A stretch of DNA of 64,000 nt, taken from NCBI RefSeq assembly GCF_036416795.1, contig NZ_CP143867.1:6068001-6132000 (forward strand), read 5' to 3'. The position numbers and the translations under genes were made by a program. This document shows positions 27,627 to 36,423 of the stretch, piece after piece (within the stretch, counting starts at the first letter, position 1; the number at the start of each line of letters is the position of its first letter). This DNA comes from Bacteroides sp. MSB163. Its GTDB lineage: Bacteria; Bacteroidota; Bacteroidia; Bacteroidales; Bacteroidaceae. The notes beneath the pieces were generated by a model that made no database searches, was not told where the DNA came from, and saw only the letters and a program-made list of their open reading frames with translations.

Positions 27627-28394
27627 TTAATGAAGCTTGGCATAACATTCATATACTGGGTCATTTGAGCCATCACTATTATAATACTCTAAAACACCAT
27701 TTTCATTGATGCGACTAATGGGAGGATTCCCATTATTACAGTAATAAGCCGTTCCATTGATTTGCATATCAAGATATATTCTCACATTATTATCAGAAAA
27801 AGGCACTAATATTCCGTCCATGCTTTTTTGTTCAATCGAATCATAATCAAAATTGTGGATGATGTATATTATTGCTCCTTTCTTAAGATTGAAGCATGCA
27901 AGATTGACATTAACGTCTGCTATATCGGGATCTACAAAATAGTAGTCTGTACTGTTCTTAATAGAACGTTTTGTACATTCAAAAATAGTATTAGTACTAT
28001 TCTCTCTTAGTTTAAACGTTCCATCTGTGATATGTTTTAATAAAGTATAGGAGCAATTGTCACCACTAAAAGTTTTACCTTTCCAAGTTCCAACATTCTG
28101 AAAATCAACCTCTCTCCCTTCTTTCTCTTCCTGCTTTTCTGTTTCTTCTATGGAGGCGTTCGTGAAAGTATTTTTAGGAATTTGAGTATTACTTTGAGTA
28201 TTAAAAACATTTGTAGTATTCTTACTCTCAAAAGAAATTCCTAAAAGGTTTAAGAGAGCAAGAATCCAACATATGAAAAATAATCCTGATAAGATAGCAA
28301 GCAGTACATATGGGAATTCATACTTTTTGACACCGATACTTTTAGATAATATAATCCTTTCAATCGTCGGATTATTCGTTGTTTTTGTTTCCAT
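27627..28394 (-). CDS. Membrane-anchored protein of unknown function, 255 aa
   Basis: One strong membrane helix at about residues 30-52 (VLLAILSGLFFICWILALLNL) is followed by a Thr/Asn/Glu-rich linker. A beta-rich C-terminal domain of about 150 residues (GTWKGKTFSGDNCSY... and ...GVLEYYNSDGSNDPVYECYAKLH) should face the periplasm. Four Cys in that domain could form disulfides. No catalytic motif recognised. It leads the group with the 60-residue and zinc-ribbon proteins. Confidence 0.7.
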   Translation of the reverse strand: METKTTNNPTIERIILSKSIGVKKYEFPYVLLAILSGLFFICWILALLNLLGISFESKNTTNVFNTQSNTQIPKNTFTNASIEETEKQEEKEGREVDFQNVGTWKGKTFSGDNCSYTLLKHITDGTFKLRENSTNTIFECTKRSIKNSTDYYFVDPDIADVNVNLACFNLKKGAIIYIIHNFDYDSIEQKSMDGILVPFSDNNVRIYLDMQINGTAYYCNNGNPPISRINENGVLEYYNSDGSNDPVYECYAKLH

Positions 28395-28445
28395 GATTAT
28401 CTTTTATTTGTACCACTATGGCTCCTAAATGGCATTAATGATCAA

Positions 28446-28619
28446 AAAGAAAGTGTGGAGTCATATCATCTATCTCGTTGGAGGCGTCTGGTAAAGCCCA
28501 AGTACAAATAGACAATATCCCCACACTTGTAATGTATATTACTTGAGTAAGCATATACAGACAAGTGATGAGCGTGATTGCTATTCCTCGTACTTTTAAA
28601 GTTTACCAGACTTTCCACG
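28446..28619 (-). ncRNA. Candidate 6S-like structured RNA
   Basis: The 443-bp gap here can fold into one long interrupted rod. Paired blocks on the plus strand: 28486-28495 with 28602-28611 (10 bp), 28500-28505 with 28590-28595, 28507-28511 with 28581-28585, 28513-28516 with 28577-28580, 28524-28530 with 28561-28567, and 28534-28539 with 28553-28558. A large central bulge lies at 28517-28523 / 28568-28576. On the minus strand TAGCTTTT (28626-28633) is a near-consensus -7 box, and the RNA would end in CTTTCTTTTTG. The length of about 174 nt and the rod with a central bubble fit 6S RNA (Bacteroidales-1 type). Confidence 0.55.
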
Positions 28620-28766
28620 AAGGATAAAAGCTACACTTTCATCAATAAACTATGTATGTCCTAACCTATTAAGCCAAGACTGTGCAAAGCTACAAAAAAG
28701 TTTATTGATTATCAAGCTCAAAACGGGGATATTGTTATGTGGCACCTCCTTTGATAAATATCTGTT

Positions 28767-28808
28767 TTTAGGCGGCTAAATTCCAAAGCTGAGGTTTAGC
28801 CGCCTAAA
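28767..28808. terminator. Hairpin after the 127-aa gene
   Basis: TTTAGGCGGCTAAA (28767-28780) is exactly inverted at 28795-28808 around a 14-base loop, 29 bp past the stop at 28838. There is no clear T-tract on the minus strand, so it may be an RNA-stabilising hairpin rather than a terminator. Confidence 0.6.
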
Positions 28809-28837
28809 CGTCAGCTTTACATTCACCAAGTTTAGGT

Positions 28838-29221
28838 TTATAGTTCTTCTTCCTCATCATCCGCCAACGCATCATAAATTTCCGGTGGATAAGTGATTTC
28901 ATCTTCCGGGTCGTCAAGATATTCGTCCAGATGTTCATTGAAAGTGTCATAGTCATTGGCATAATCGGAAGTTGAATTATAAATTTCTTTTGTAGCTTTC
29001 TTGTAAGATACATTTCTCTGCGATGCAGATGAACTTTTTAGTCGGGATGACTTATAACTAAAGCCACGTTGCGGAGGAGCAGCGTTTTCATTAAGACTTT
29101 TTTCCAACATACTTCTGTTCATTGCATCTTGATAAGAGTAGTAGCCGAAGACGGCAAAAACACAAAACACACTTATACCTTTCAGTAAATTAGCCTTTCT
29201 CTTATTACAACCGTTACTCAT
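28838..29221 (-). CDS. Small anchored acidic protein, function unknown
   Basis: Residues about 14-30 form one membrane helix (GISVFCVFAVFGYYSY) after a basic start. A Ser/Lys/Arg-rich middle (SYKSSRLKSSSASQRN) is followed by a strongly acidic tail (DEYLDDPEDEITYPPEI...DDEEEEL). No family recognised. It starts 43 bp after the WYL regulator stop on the same strand and may be under its control. Confidence 0.65.
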   Translation of the reverse strand: MSNGCNKRKANLLKGISVFCVFAVFGYYSYQDAMNRSMLEKSLNENAAPPQRGFSYKSSRLKSSSASQRNVSYKKATKEIYNSTSDYANDYDTFNEHLDEYLDDPEDEITYPPEIYDALADDEEEEL

Positions 29222-29264
29222 AGTCTTCTTCTTTAGATATAAAATTCTACAATTTGATTTGCCA

Positions 29265-30176
29265 CTAAGCGTTCCTTTTCAACGCCTCCTCATAGACCTT
29301 CTTCACCCGTTCCCTTAGGCGCATTGGCTTGATGACCGTCAGCGAACGGCTTCTTGCCAATAAAGCCATTACAAAGTCATTTGTAATACGCAAGCGAAGG
29401 CGGATACGAAACTCTTCTTCATTATCCGTGAGGATTTCCTGCGAATGGTGCAGGGGGACAGATCTCAAGAAACTGCCGTCAAGCGCATCATAACTCAATT
29501 CGATTTCTTCAACAGGAATGTCTGTTTGATTCCAAATGCCATAACTGTCTTTAAATAACTCTTCCACGTCAATATCCATGTTACGCCTAAAGGTCTCTTC
29601 ATTAATAATCCGGAGATTGCGGATACAGTTCGCGCTGAATGTTTTCAATGTCCCGTTGTCGTAGGCAAGGAGATACCATCTCTGCTGATCTTCTTTCAAG
29701 TAATGGGGAAGAACTTTCTTTTCACGAATCTTGCCTCCTTCACGTATATAGATATAGTTGAAAGCCACCGGATGTGAAAACCTAATAGCTTTTATCAATA
29801 ATGGAAGACATTCATAATCCATTGGACGGTGGTGTTCGGCCAAAACGTAAGTGTGCAGATTGGAAGTTCGATCAATAGCATTCAATAAATCAAAGTTCAG
29901 CAAAAGCCGATCGTATTGTTCTTGTTTCAAACTATCTTCTTCGTTGATAAAATAGCCTTTCCGCTGTTTGTCAAAACAGATACGAATGCCGAACAACTCT
30001 TCTATCTCGTTAAAATCCCGTTGCAGAGTGCGGAGGTCTACGGAGCTTCCATCACGTTCCTCCATACGACATGCAATATAATTTTCCAGTTCTTCTCTCG
30101 GAACGTATTGCTGAGGTCCTCTCAATCTGTTAATAATAACCAGCATTCGTTGCAAGCCTTCCAGTTTTCTACCCAT
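29265..30176 (-). CDS. WYL-domain transcriptional regulator
   Basis: N-terminal winged helix (LQRMLVIINRL...YVPREELENYI...RTLQRDFNEIEELFGIRI, residues 8-75) and a central WYL domain (about 135-215, with the W-Y-L core in QRWYLLAYDNGTLKTF) plus a C-terminal WCX-like part. Such proteins sense small molecules or nucleic acids and often control defence or mobile loci. Promoter TATCTTTG at 30211-30218 (minus). It is first of the minus-strand AT-rich group. Confidence 0.92.
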   Translation of the reverse strand: MGRKLEGLQRMLVIINRLRGPQQYVPREELENYIACRMEERDGSSVDLRTLQRDFNEIEELFGIRICFDKQRKGYFINEEDSLKQEQYDRLLLNFDLLNAIDRTSNLHTYVLAEHHRPMDYECLPLLIKAIRFSHPVAFNYIYIREGGKIREKKVLPHYLKEDQQRWYLLAYDNGTLKTFSANCIRNLRIINEETFRRNMDIDVEELFKDSYGIWNQTDIPVEEIELSYDALDGSFLRSVPLHHSQEILTDNEEEFRIRLRLRITNDFVMALLARSRSLTVIKPMRLRERVKKVYEEALKRNA

Positions 30177-30550
30177 ACTTTTTCATCTTGGTTATGATTA
30201 ATTATAGTAGCAAAGATAACGAGGCTTGACGACAAAACTTGTCGTTCTATGGAAATCTTGATGATTTATCAATTCAGGTATGGTCATTTAGAAAAAAGCG
30301 GGCTATAATACAGCAAGGAGGTATGAGTTACAGTTCAACTTTGTCTTTTTGACACTTTGCATTTTTGATTGACTGAGAATGCGTTCTTTCCATCCCATAC
30401 GTACAAGAAATGCAAATACGTGAACAAAAGTCTGCAATAAACAGATTATGAAAACAATACTGAAATATGTATATTTCTTCCAGAGCTGAATATAGCTCAA
30501 AATACTTTATAATAAGAGTAAATTAGAATGTAAATAAGTGTATTGAGCAT

Positions 30551-30638
30551 AAGTAGTAACCCTTTTGCCCATAAGTAGTAATGATATCACCTAAAAGTAG
30601 TAATGATACCGCTCTTAAGTAGTAACCCTTTTCTGCAT
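30551..30638. repeat. Four direct repeats with exact 22-bp period (iteron-like)
   Basis: AAGTAGTAA begins at 30551, 30573, 30595 and 30617, exactly 22 bp apart. Copies 1 and 4 share AAGTAGTAACCCTTTT, and copies 2 and 3 share AAGTAGTAATGATA, an A-B-B-A order. It lies inside a gap of 792 bp (30177-30968). An AT-rich stretch and a TTATTCACA sequence follow. No replication gene is near. The period excludes CRISPR. Confidence 0.92.
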
Positions 30639-30692
30639 AAACTGCTTAAAAGATGTAAAAACATACAAGAATAATACATTATTATTCTTTAT

Positions 30693-30701
30693 TTATTCAC
30701 A
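30693..30701 (+). other. DnaA-box-like site next to the 22-bp repeats
   Basis: TTATTCACA differs from the DnaA box TTATCCACA by one base. It lies 55 bp past the last repeat, after an AT-rich run (30650-30692). By itself it could be chance. Confidence 0.35.
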
Positions 30702-30835
30702 GGATGTCCTAAAATGAAAGATTCTAAAATATCTCACGTCGTTAAAAGCACAGATATTATATCATTATGACTATAAAACGGAAATTATGCTAACAGTTCA
30801 TCTTTGGAGAGTTCTTCACTTCTTAAAAAACAAAT

Positions 30836-30906
30836 ACAGAATCACGGAGACCAGAGAAACAAATAAGAATAAGCAGAGAGAATCCTCTGTGCCCCTGTGA
30901 TTCTGT
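30836..30906. repeat. Intergenic hairpin ACAGAATCACGG / CCTGTGATTCTGT
   Basis: ACAGAATCACGG (30836-30847) is inverted at 30894-30906 with one extra base. An inner AGAG/CTCT pairing (near 30874 and 30885) strengthens it. It lies past the cbpM stop, in the direction of a minus-strand terminator, and resembles a hairpin seen often in Bacteroides gaps. Confidence 0.6.
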
Positions 30907-30968
30907 GTTCGGGTACATTAGTATACCGCTTTCATGTAAATGGGGACTAGTTCAATTCTTCCGTCACA

Positions 30969-31256
30969 TCATCTGAACAGTCTCAATTGACTGCGCAGCT
31001 CATGAAGTTCATGCTGCATCTCCTCCATACGCTGTAACAGGTGATGGATAGCATCAATCCCTTCAATATTGATGGATAAGTCATAATACATGCGGCTGTA
31101 ACGTTCTATGTCCGGTAATTGAGTAAACGTCAGATAGCGTTCCCCACCTTCAGTCATTACTTCTATCAGGCCACCTTCCTGTAATAAGTCGATAAACGAC
31201 GGCTCAATGTGGCATTTGCGACAATATTCGCTGACTATGATTAATTCATTCTGCAT
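30969..31256 (-). CDS. cbpM: CbpM-type chaperone modulator (MerR-like helix-turn-helix)
   Basis: Small partner that binds and modulates the DnaJ-like CbpA. The 95 residues hold a MerR-like N-terminal part (IVSEYCRKCHIEPSFIDLLQEGGLIEVMTEGGERYL) and a C-terminal coiled coil (IDAIHHLLQRMEEMQHELHELRSQLRLF). It starts 14 bp after the cbpA stop, the normal order for this pair. Confidence 0.88.
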   Translation of the reverse strand: MQNELIIVSEYCRKCHIEPSFIDLLQEGGLIEVMTEGGERYLTFTQLPDIERYSRMYYDLSINIEGIDAIHHLLQRMEEMQHELHELRSQLRLFR

Positions 31257-31270
31257 AGTGATACCTCCTT

Positions 31271-32224
31271 TTAGTTCATACTTTGAAGTTTACGGAACAA
31301 CTCTTTCTGCTCTTCCGTTAAGTTCGTCGGCAGTTTCACGGAATAAGTCACAATGAGGTCACCGAACTGTCCTTCTTTCTTATATACAGGGAATCCCTTG
31401 CCTTTCAAACGGGCCTTCGTACCGTTCTGTGTTTCGGGTTTCACTTTCAGTTTCACCTTTCCATCCAAAGTGTCCACCAATTGGTCACCACCCAGGATAG
31501 CGGTATAAAGATCAATAGGCACATCCACATACAAGTCATCCCCTAAACGCTTGAATACCGGATCATCCGCAATCACAAACGTTATGTACAAGTCTCCGGC
31601 AGGTCCACCATTCACACCTTCGCCACCATAACCTTTCAATTTGATTACTTGCCCGTTTGCTACCCCCGCAGGAATAGTAATGCGCACATTCTTACCGTTT
31701 ACAGTCAGCACTTGTTTATGAGTCTGGGCCGCATCACGAAGCGAGAGGTTTAAATCTGCATGGTAATCCTGCCCACGGAAGCCTGCATTAGCACCTCCAC
31801 GCCCCCGGTTTCCGAACATAGATTCAAAGAAATCGGAGAAGCCGCCACCATGACCGGAAAATTCCTGTCCATCGGATGAATACCAGTAAGAGCTACCATC
31901 CGTACCATATCCTGCACCCGATCCGCCACCGCCAAAGCCACCAAAGCCACCGGCACCCGCCTCCTGACGGGCACGCTTTTGCGCCTCAAATTCATCGGCA
32001 TGTTTCCAGTGCTCACCATACTCATCGTATTTTTTACGCTTTTCAGGATCACTCAGCACTTCATTTGCTTCATTAATCGCCTGAAATTTATCCTTAGCAG
32101 TAGAGTCATTCGGATTTAAGTCAGGATGATATTTACGTGCCAACTTACGGAACGCCTTTTTTATATCATTCTGACTTGCCGTCTTGTCCACCCCAAGGAC
32201 TTGATAATAATCTATATAAGCCAT
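31271..32224 (-). CDS. cbpA: DnaJ-like co-chaperone CbpA
   Basis: Co-chaperone that stimulates DnaK and binds curved DNA in E. coli. J domain at residues 4-70 with the HPD motif in RKYHPDLNP, then a Gly/Ser-rich linker (GAGGFGGFGGGGSGAGYG, about 92-110). Two DnaJ C-terminal beta domains follow without the zinc-finger domain, which separates it from DnaJ itself. Length is 317 residues. Upstream, TTATTTGTG on the minus strand near 32258-32266 may be the promoter. Confidence 0.92.
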   Translation of the reverse strand: MAYIDYYQVLGVDKTASQNDIKKAFRKLARKYHPDLNPNDSTAKDKFQAINEANEVLSDPEKRKKYDEYGEHWKHADEFEAQKRARQEAGAGGFGGFGGGGSGAGYGTDGSSYWYSSDGQEFSGHGGGFSDFFESMFGNRGRGGANAGFRGQDYHADLNLSLRDAAQTHKQVLTVNGKNVRITIPAGVANGQVIKLKGYGGEGVNGGPAGDLYITFVIADDPVFKRLGDDLYVDVPIDLYTAILGGDQLVDTLDGKVKLKVKPETQNGTKARLKGKGFPVYKKEGQFGDLIVTYSVKLPTNLTEEQKELFRKLQSMN

Positions 32225-32537
32225 AGTCTATTAATTTTGTTATTCTTATATACCCTATCACAAATAACGCACCAATCAGGAGTTTTGAATACTAAAATAC
32301 GTAAACGAAAATTAAAAAGAAGTATTAAAAACAATAATACAAAGATAATCAACATATTAACCAGTAACAACAGCTTTTACCGATGCTACTCAAATTTTAA
32401 AATAATGTAAATGACACATAACATCAATTAATTATCCACACTAAAACTTCCTAAAATAAATAGAAAACGCTTTATTTGCATGTGAGTAAGGTAGTCACAG
32501 AAAACAATTTTCCCCAACCTTAATATATTGACTTATT
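32225..32537. other. Intergenic region between cbpA and the GH9 gene
   Basis: AT-rich, divergent gap of 313 bp. Apart from a possible cbpA promoter near 32262 and TTATTTGCA near 32474 facing the GH9 gene, I see no repeat, hairpin or short gene. Confidence 0.6.
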
Positions 32538-35048
32538 ATGAAAAGTAACCATTGGCTACTTACGGTAGCACTCACTTTCATCGTCCTGCAAGTAAAAGCG
32601 GATTCATGGATACGTATTAACCAACTTGGCTACTTGCCGCAATCTGTAAAAGTGGCAGTATTTATGAGTGAAGAACCAGCTGACATACAAGAGTATGCAC
32701 TGATAGACGCCTTCACAGAACAAACCGTCCGAACTTTCAATTCGACCAAAGCAACCGGAAAAATGGGACTCATGAAGAGTACCTATCGTCTGGACTTCAG
32801 TGATTTTAACCAGCCGGGAACTTATTATCTGAAAGCGGGCAAAGCGGTCTCACCTCGTTTTCCCATCAACAATCATGTGTACAATGGGACTGCTGACTTC
32901 TTGCTGAACTACATGCGTCAGCAACGTTGCGGCTATAATCCCTTTTTGAAAGACAGTTGCCATGTGCACGACGGCTACATCCTATACCATCCCACCAAGA
33001 CCGGACAACACATTGATGTTCGAGGCGGTTGGCACGATGCAACTGATTATTTGCAATATACCACAACTTCTGCCAATGCCATTTATCAGATGATGTTTGC
33101 CTATCAGGAAAATCCAAACTCATTCGGTGATTTCTATGATGCTGCCGGACTCCCCGGCGCTAACGGCATTCCCGACATTGTGGACGAAATCAAATGGGGA
33201 CTGGACTGGCTGAATCGTATGAACCCCGCTCCCGGTGAACTATATAATCAGATTGCCGACGACCGCGACCATGCCGGTATGCGCCTGCCCAATAAAGATG
33301 AGGTAGATTATGGTTACGGTCCGGGTAAAGGACGCCCCGTTTACTTTTGTAGTGGCGAACCTCAGGTACGCGGTCAATTTATGAATGCTACCACAGGCGT
33401 GGCAAGCACAGCAGGTAAGTTTGCTTCCTGTTTCGCTCTTGGTGCCCGCCTATTAAAAGACTTCTATCCGGAATTTGCTGCGGAGATTGGTACAAAAGCG
33501 GACGCAGCTTATCAGGAAGGTGTAAAGAAACCGGGTGCTTGTCAGACAGCCTCCGTCAAGTCTCCTTATATTTATGAAGAAGACAATTGGGTAGACGATA
33601 TGGAACTGGGCGCTATGGAACTTTTCAAAAGTACCGGAGATTTTAAATACCTGGAACAAGCCGTTGAATACGGACGTCGCGAACCCGTTACTCCATGGAT
33701 GGGGGCTGACAGTGCCCGCCACTACCAATGGTATCCATTCATGAATATAGGACATTATCATCTGGCAAAAGTACATAACGAGCGCCTTAGCAAAGAATTT
33801 ATCCGGAATATGCATGCCGGCATAGCACGCACCTATGAGAAAGCTGTTGAAAGTCCTTTCATGCACGGCATTCCTTACACCTGGTGTTCCAATAACCTGA
33901 CAACTGCCATGCTGACACAATGCCGTCTGTATCGTGAAGCAACAGGTGACGAAACTTATAAAGAAATGGAAGCCGGCATGCTTGACTGGTTGTTCGGTTG
34001 CAATCCCTGGGGAACCAGCATGATTGTAGAACTCCCTCTATATGGAGATTACCCTTCTCAACCGCACTCTTCATTACTCAACGCAGGTGTAGGAAATACT
34101 ACAGGCGGTCTCGTAGACGGCCCTGTATACCGCACTATTTTCGAAAGCCTCCGCGGAGTAAACATGACAGGTATTCCCGGCACTCCCGGACAGGATTATG
34201 AACGTTTCCAGCCTAACCTGATGGTATATCATGATGCCATTCATGACTACTCCACGAACGAACCGACCATGGACGGAACAGCTTGTCTCACTTATTATCT
34301 CTCCGCCATGCAGAAAGAAGGTATGAAGCAGGCGGACATTCAGAGTGATAAGAATGTATATGTAAATGGCGGTATCATCCGCACTGATCCATCAAAGAAA
34401 CAAATAACGCTTGTCTTTACTGCCGCCGATAAAGCAGACGGCGCTGATGCTATTATCAGTACACTGAAGAAACATGGTATCAAAGGAGGTTTCTTCTTCA
34501 CCGGTGAATTTTATGAGCTTTACCCCGATGTAGTGAAACGACTGCGTGTAGAAGGCCATCTGGTAGGTAGCCACAGTTATGGACACTTATTGTATATGCC
34601 ATGGGAAAACCGTGATTCTTTATTGGTGACACGCGAGCAATTTGAGCAGGATATGCTGAAGAGTTACGAAGTTATGCGCAAAGCAGGTATCGAATACAAA
34701 GATGCTCCGGTATATATTCCACCTTACGAATATTATAATAAAGAAATTGCCGCATGGGCAAAGAATATGGGTATACAACTTATCAACTATACACCCGGCA
34801 CGATGAGCAATGCGGACTATACCACTCCAGACATGGGTGCCAAATACCGTAGCAGTAAGTTCATCTATGACAAAATCATGGAGGTAGAGAAAAAAGAAGG
34901 ACTAAACGGGCATCTGATGTTGATACACTTCGGTACAGACGACCGCCGTACAGATAAGTTCTACAATGGTTATCTGGACAAAATGATTAAAACGTTGAAA
35001 CGGAAAGGTTATACTTTCGTACCTGTCCTTGAAGCAACAGGAATATAG
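32538..35048 (+). CDS. Fusion of GH9 endoglucanase and NodB-like (CE4) domain
   Basis: Secreted two-domain enzyme of 836 residues. Signal peptide to VKADS (residue about 22), Ig-like CelD-type domain (24-110) and GH9 catalytic domain (about 117-600) with the Asp pair in RGGWHDATDY (Asp167, Asp170) and the acid Glu575 in NEPTMDGTA. A NodB-like domain follows (about 618-830). It keeps HSYGH (His679, His683) and LIHFG, but the usual TFDDG block is VFTAADKADG and the RxPY block is YIPPYEYY. It may thus have altered or lost deacetylase activity. It is monocistronic, with a terminator at 35174-35205. Confidence 0.9.
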   Translation: MKSNHWLLTVALTFIVLQVKADSWIRINQLGYLPQSVKVAVFMSEEPADIQEYALIDAFTEQTVRTFNSTKATGKMGLMKSTYRLDFSDFNQPGTYYLKAGKAVSPRFPINNHVYNGTADFLLNYMRQQRCGYNPFLKDSCHVHDGYILYHPTKTGQHIDVRGGWHDATDYLQYTTTSANAIYQMMFAYQENPNSFGDFYDAAGLPGANGIPDIVDEIKWGLDWLNRMNPAPGELYNQIADDRDHAGMRLPNKDEVDYGYGPGKGRPVYFCSGEPQVRGQFMNATTGVASTAGKFASCFALGARLLKDFYPEFAAEIGTKADAAYQEGVKKPGACQTASVKSPYIYEEDNWVDDMELGAMELFKSTGDFKYLEQAVEYGRREPVTPWMGADSARHYQWYPFMNIGHYHLAKVHNERLSKEFIRNMHAGIARTYEKAVESPFMHGIPYTWCSNNLTTAMLTQCRLYREATGDETYKEMEAGMLDWLFGCNPWGTSMIVELPLYGDYPSQPHSSLLNAGVGNTTGGLVDGPVYRTIFESLRGVNMTGIPGTPGQDYERFQPNLMVYHDAIHDYSTNEPTMDGTACLTYYLSAMQKEGMKQADIQSDKNVYVNGGIIRTDPSKKQITLVFTAADKADGADAIISTLKKHGIKGGFFFTGEFYELYPDVVKRLRVEGHLVGSHSYGHLLYMPWENRDSLLVTREQFEQDMLKSYEVMRKAGIEYKDAPVYIPPYEYYNKEIAAWAKNMGIQLINYTPGTMSNADYTTPDMGAKYRSSKFIYDKIMEVEKKEGLNGHLMLIHFGTDDRRTDKFYNGYLDKMIKTLKRKGYTFVPVLEATGI

Positions 35049-35173
35049 TTCATACCCATAGTTATTATAAAAAGGTTAGTTAAAGGTTATCATGCAAAGG
35101 TATTTAAGGTAATATTCAATCGGTTTGTTTTCAGTAGACTTTTTCCCACCCCCAAGGGAAAAAGTTACAAACC

Positions 35174-35205
35174 AAAGCTCCATGCCTGCGAAGGTCCGGA
35201 GCTTT
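35174..35205 (+). terminator. Terminator after the GH9 gene
   Basis: AAAGCTCC (35174-35181) pairs with GGAGCTTT (35198-35205), followed by TTCTATTG. Inside, a CCTGCGAAGG minor stem is possible. Confidence 0.75.
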
Positions 35206-35245
35206 TTCTATTGTCAGATTTAAATAAATGCGTGATAACGAAGAA

Positions 35246-36265
35246 TCAGAAACTATCCTTCACAGCCTGCAACAAAGACTGAATATCTTCCTCCGTCGTA
35301 TCAAAAGAGGTCACAAAACGAATTTCATTTTCAGCTTCATTCCAGAAATAAAAGAAGTAAGACTTCATCAATCTATCAATAACCGGACGAGGCATAGTCA
35401 GGAACAACTGATTACTCTCCATCTTTTGTGTGAATTGTACATCCGGCAATGTTTGCAACCCTTCATATAGTTTCTGTGCCATCGCATTGGCATGTGCAGC
35501 ATTCTTTTTCCACAAATCATCCGTAAGATACGCTGTGAACTGACAAGAAAGGTAACGCAATTTAGAAGCTAACTGAGCCGACTGTTTCCGTACATAAAGC
35601 GCTTCTTTTTTCAAGTCCGGATTGAAGATTATTACACTTTCACCTAACATCAATCCATTCTTCGTTCCACCGAAACTAAGAATATCAATGCCACAATCCA
35701 CTGTCAGTTCCTTGAAGCTAAGATTCAACGCAACACAAGCATTCGCTAAACGCGCCCCGTCCATATGCACATACATACCATATTCATGCGCCAGGGTAGT
35801 CAGCGCTTTCAATTCTCCCGGAGTATAGACAGTACCTAATTCCGAACATTGAGAAATATAAATAGCACCCGGTTGAGAATGGTGCTGTTCCCCGAAGTTC
35901 TTCAGATAAGGACGTATCAACTCCGGCGTCAGTTTACCATCCGGTGTTGCAATAGGACGTATCTGGCATCCTGTCATACGGGCAGGTGCACCACATTCAT
36001 CTACGTAAATATGTGCAGTCTCCGCACAAAGAATTAAATTATAAGGGCGGGTAGCCAACTGCAAAGCTACTGCATTACTTCCTGTCCCATTGAAAACAAA
36101 CAGTGGCTCGCAATCAGGCGAAAATGTCTCTTTGATTTTGCGAATGGCTTCCTCTGTCCAAGGATCGTCACCGTAGCCAACTGCGTGATTTTGGTTTGCC
36201 CGGTTCAGCGCCTCCATCACCAATGGATGTACACCGGAATTGTTGTCTGAAGCAAAACTTCTCAT
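35246..36265 (-). CDS. Low-specificity L-threonine aldolase
   Basis: PLP enzyme that splits L-threonine or allo-threonine into glycine and acetaldehyde. The start SFASDNNSGVHPLVMEAL and the HMDGARLANA block (Asp that contacts PLP) are typical. The Lys of SFGGTKNGLM (Schiff base) and a full length of 339 residues complete the family pattern. It is a single gene, convergent with GH9. Confidence 0.94.
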   Translation of the reverse strand: MRSFASDNNSGVHPLVMEALNRANQNHAVGYGDDPWTEEAIRKIKETFSPDCEPLFVFNGTGSNAVALQLATRPYNLILCAETAHIYVDECGAPARMTGCQIRPIATPDGKLTPELIRPYLKNFGEQHHSQPGAIYISQCSELGTVYTPGELKALTTLAHEYGMYVHMDGARLANACVALNLSFKELTVDCGIDILSFGGTKNGLMLGESVIIFNPDLKKEALYVRKQSAQLASKLRYLSCQFTAYLTDDLWKKNAAHANAMAQKLYEGLQTLPDVQFTQKMESNQLFLTMPRPVIDRLMKSYFFYFWNEAENEIRFVTSFDTTEEDIQSLLQAVKDSF

Positions 36266-36368
36266 AGTTATATTGATTTTATCGATAAATAGTTATAGCG
36301 TATAAATAATCCTTTAGCTCTAAAGGATATGCAAAGGAACGAAATAATTCGTTAGTAGAAAAAAAGAA

Positions 36369-36390
36369 GCGTGGATTTTACAATCCACGC
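36369..36390 (-). terminator. Terminator of the small winged-helix gene
   Basis: GCGTGGATT (36369-36377) pairs with AATCCACGC (36382-36390) around a 4-base loop. On the minus strand it is followed by TTCTTTTTTTC. Confidence 0.85.
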
Positions 36391-36423
36391 TTTCGTTTAG
36401 GTTTTCAATCGGTTTTTTCGTTC

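Noticed and set aside
30303..30500. 65-residue minus-strand frame in the large gap
   Set aside because: Starts with TTG and shows no family match or ribosome-binding site; a hydrophobic run alone is not enough.
30551..30638. CRISPR array
   Set aside because: Units are only 22 bp from start to start with a 9-16 bp core and no spacer-length inserts; no cas gene is present.
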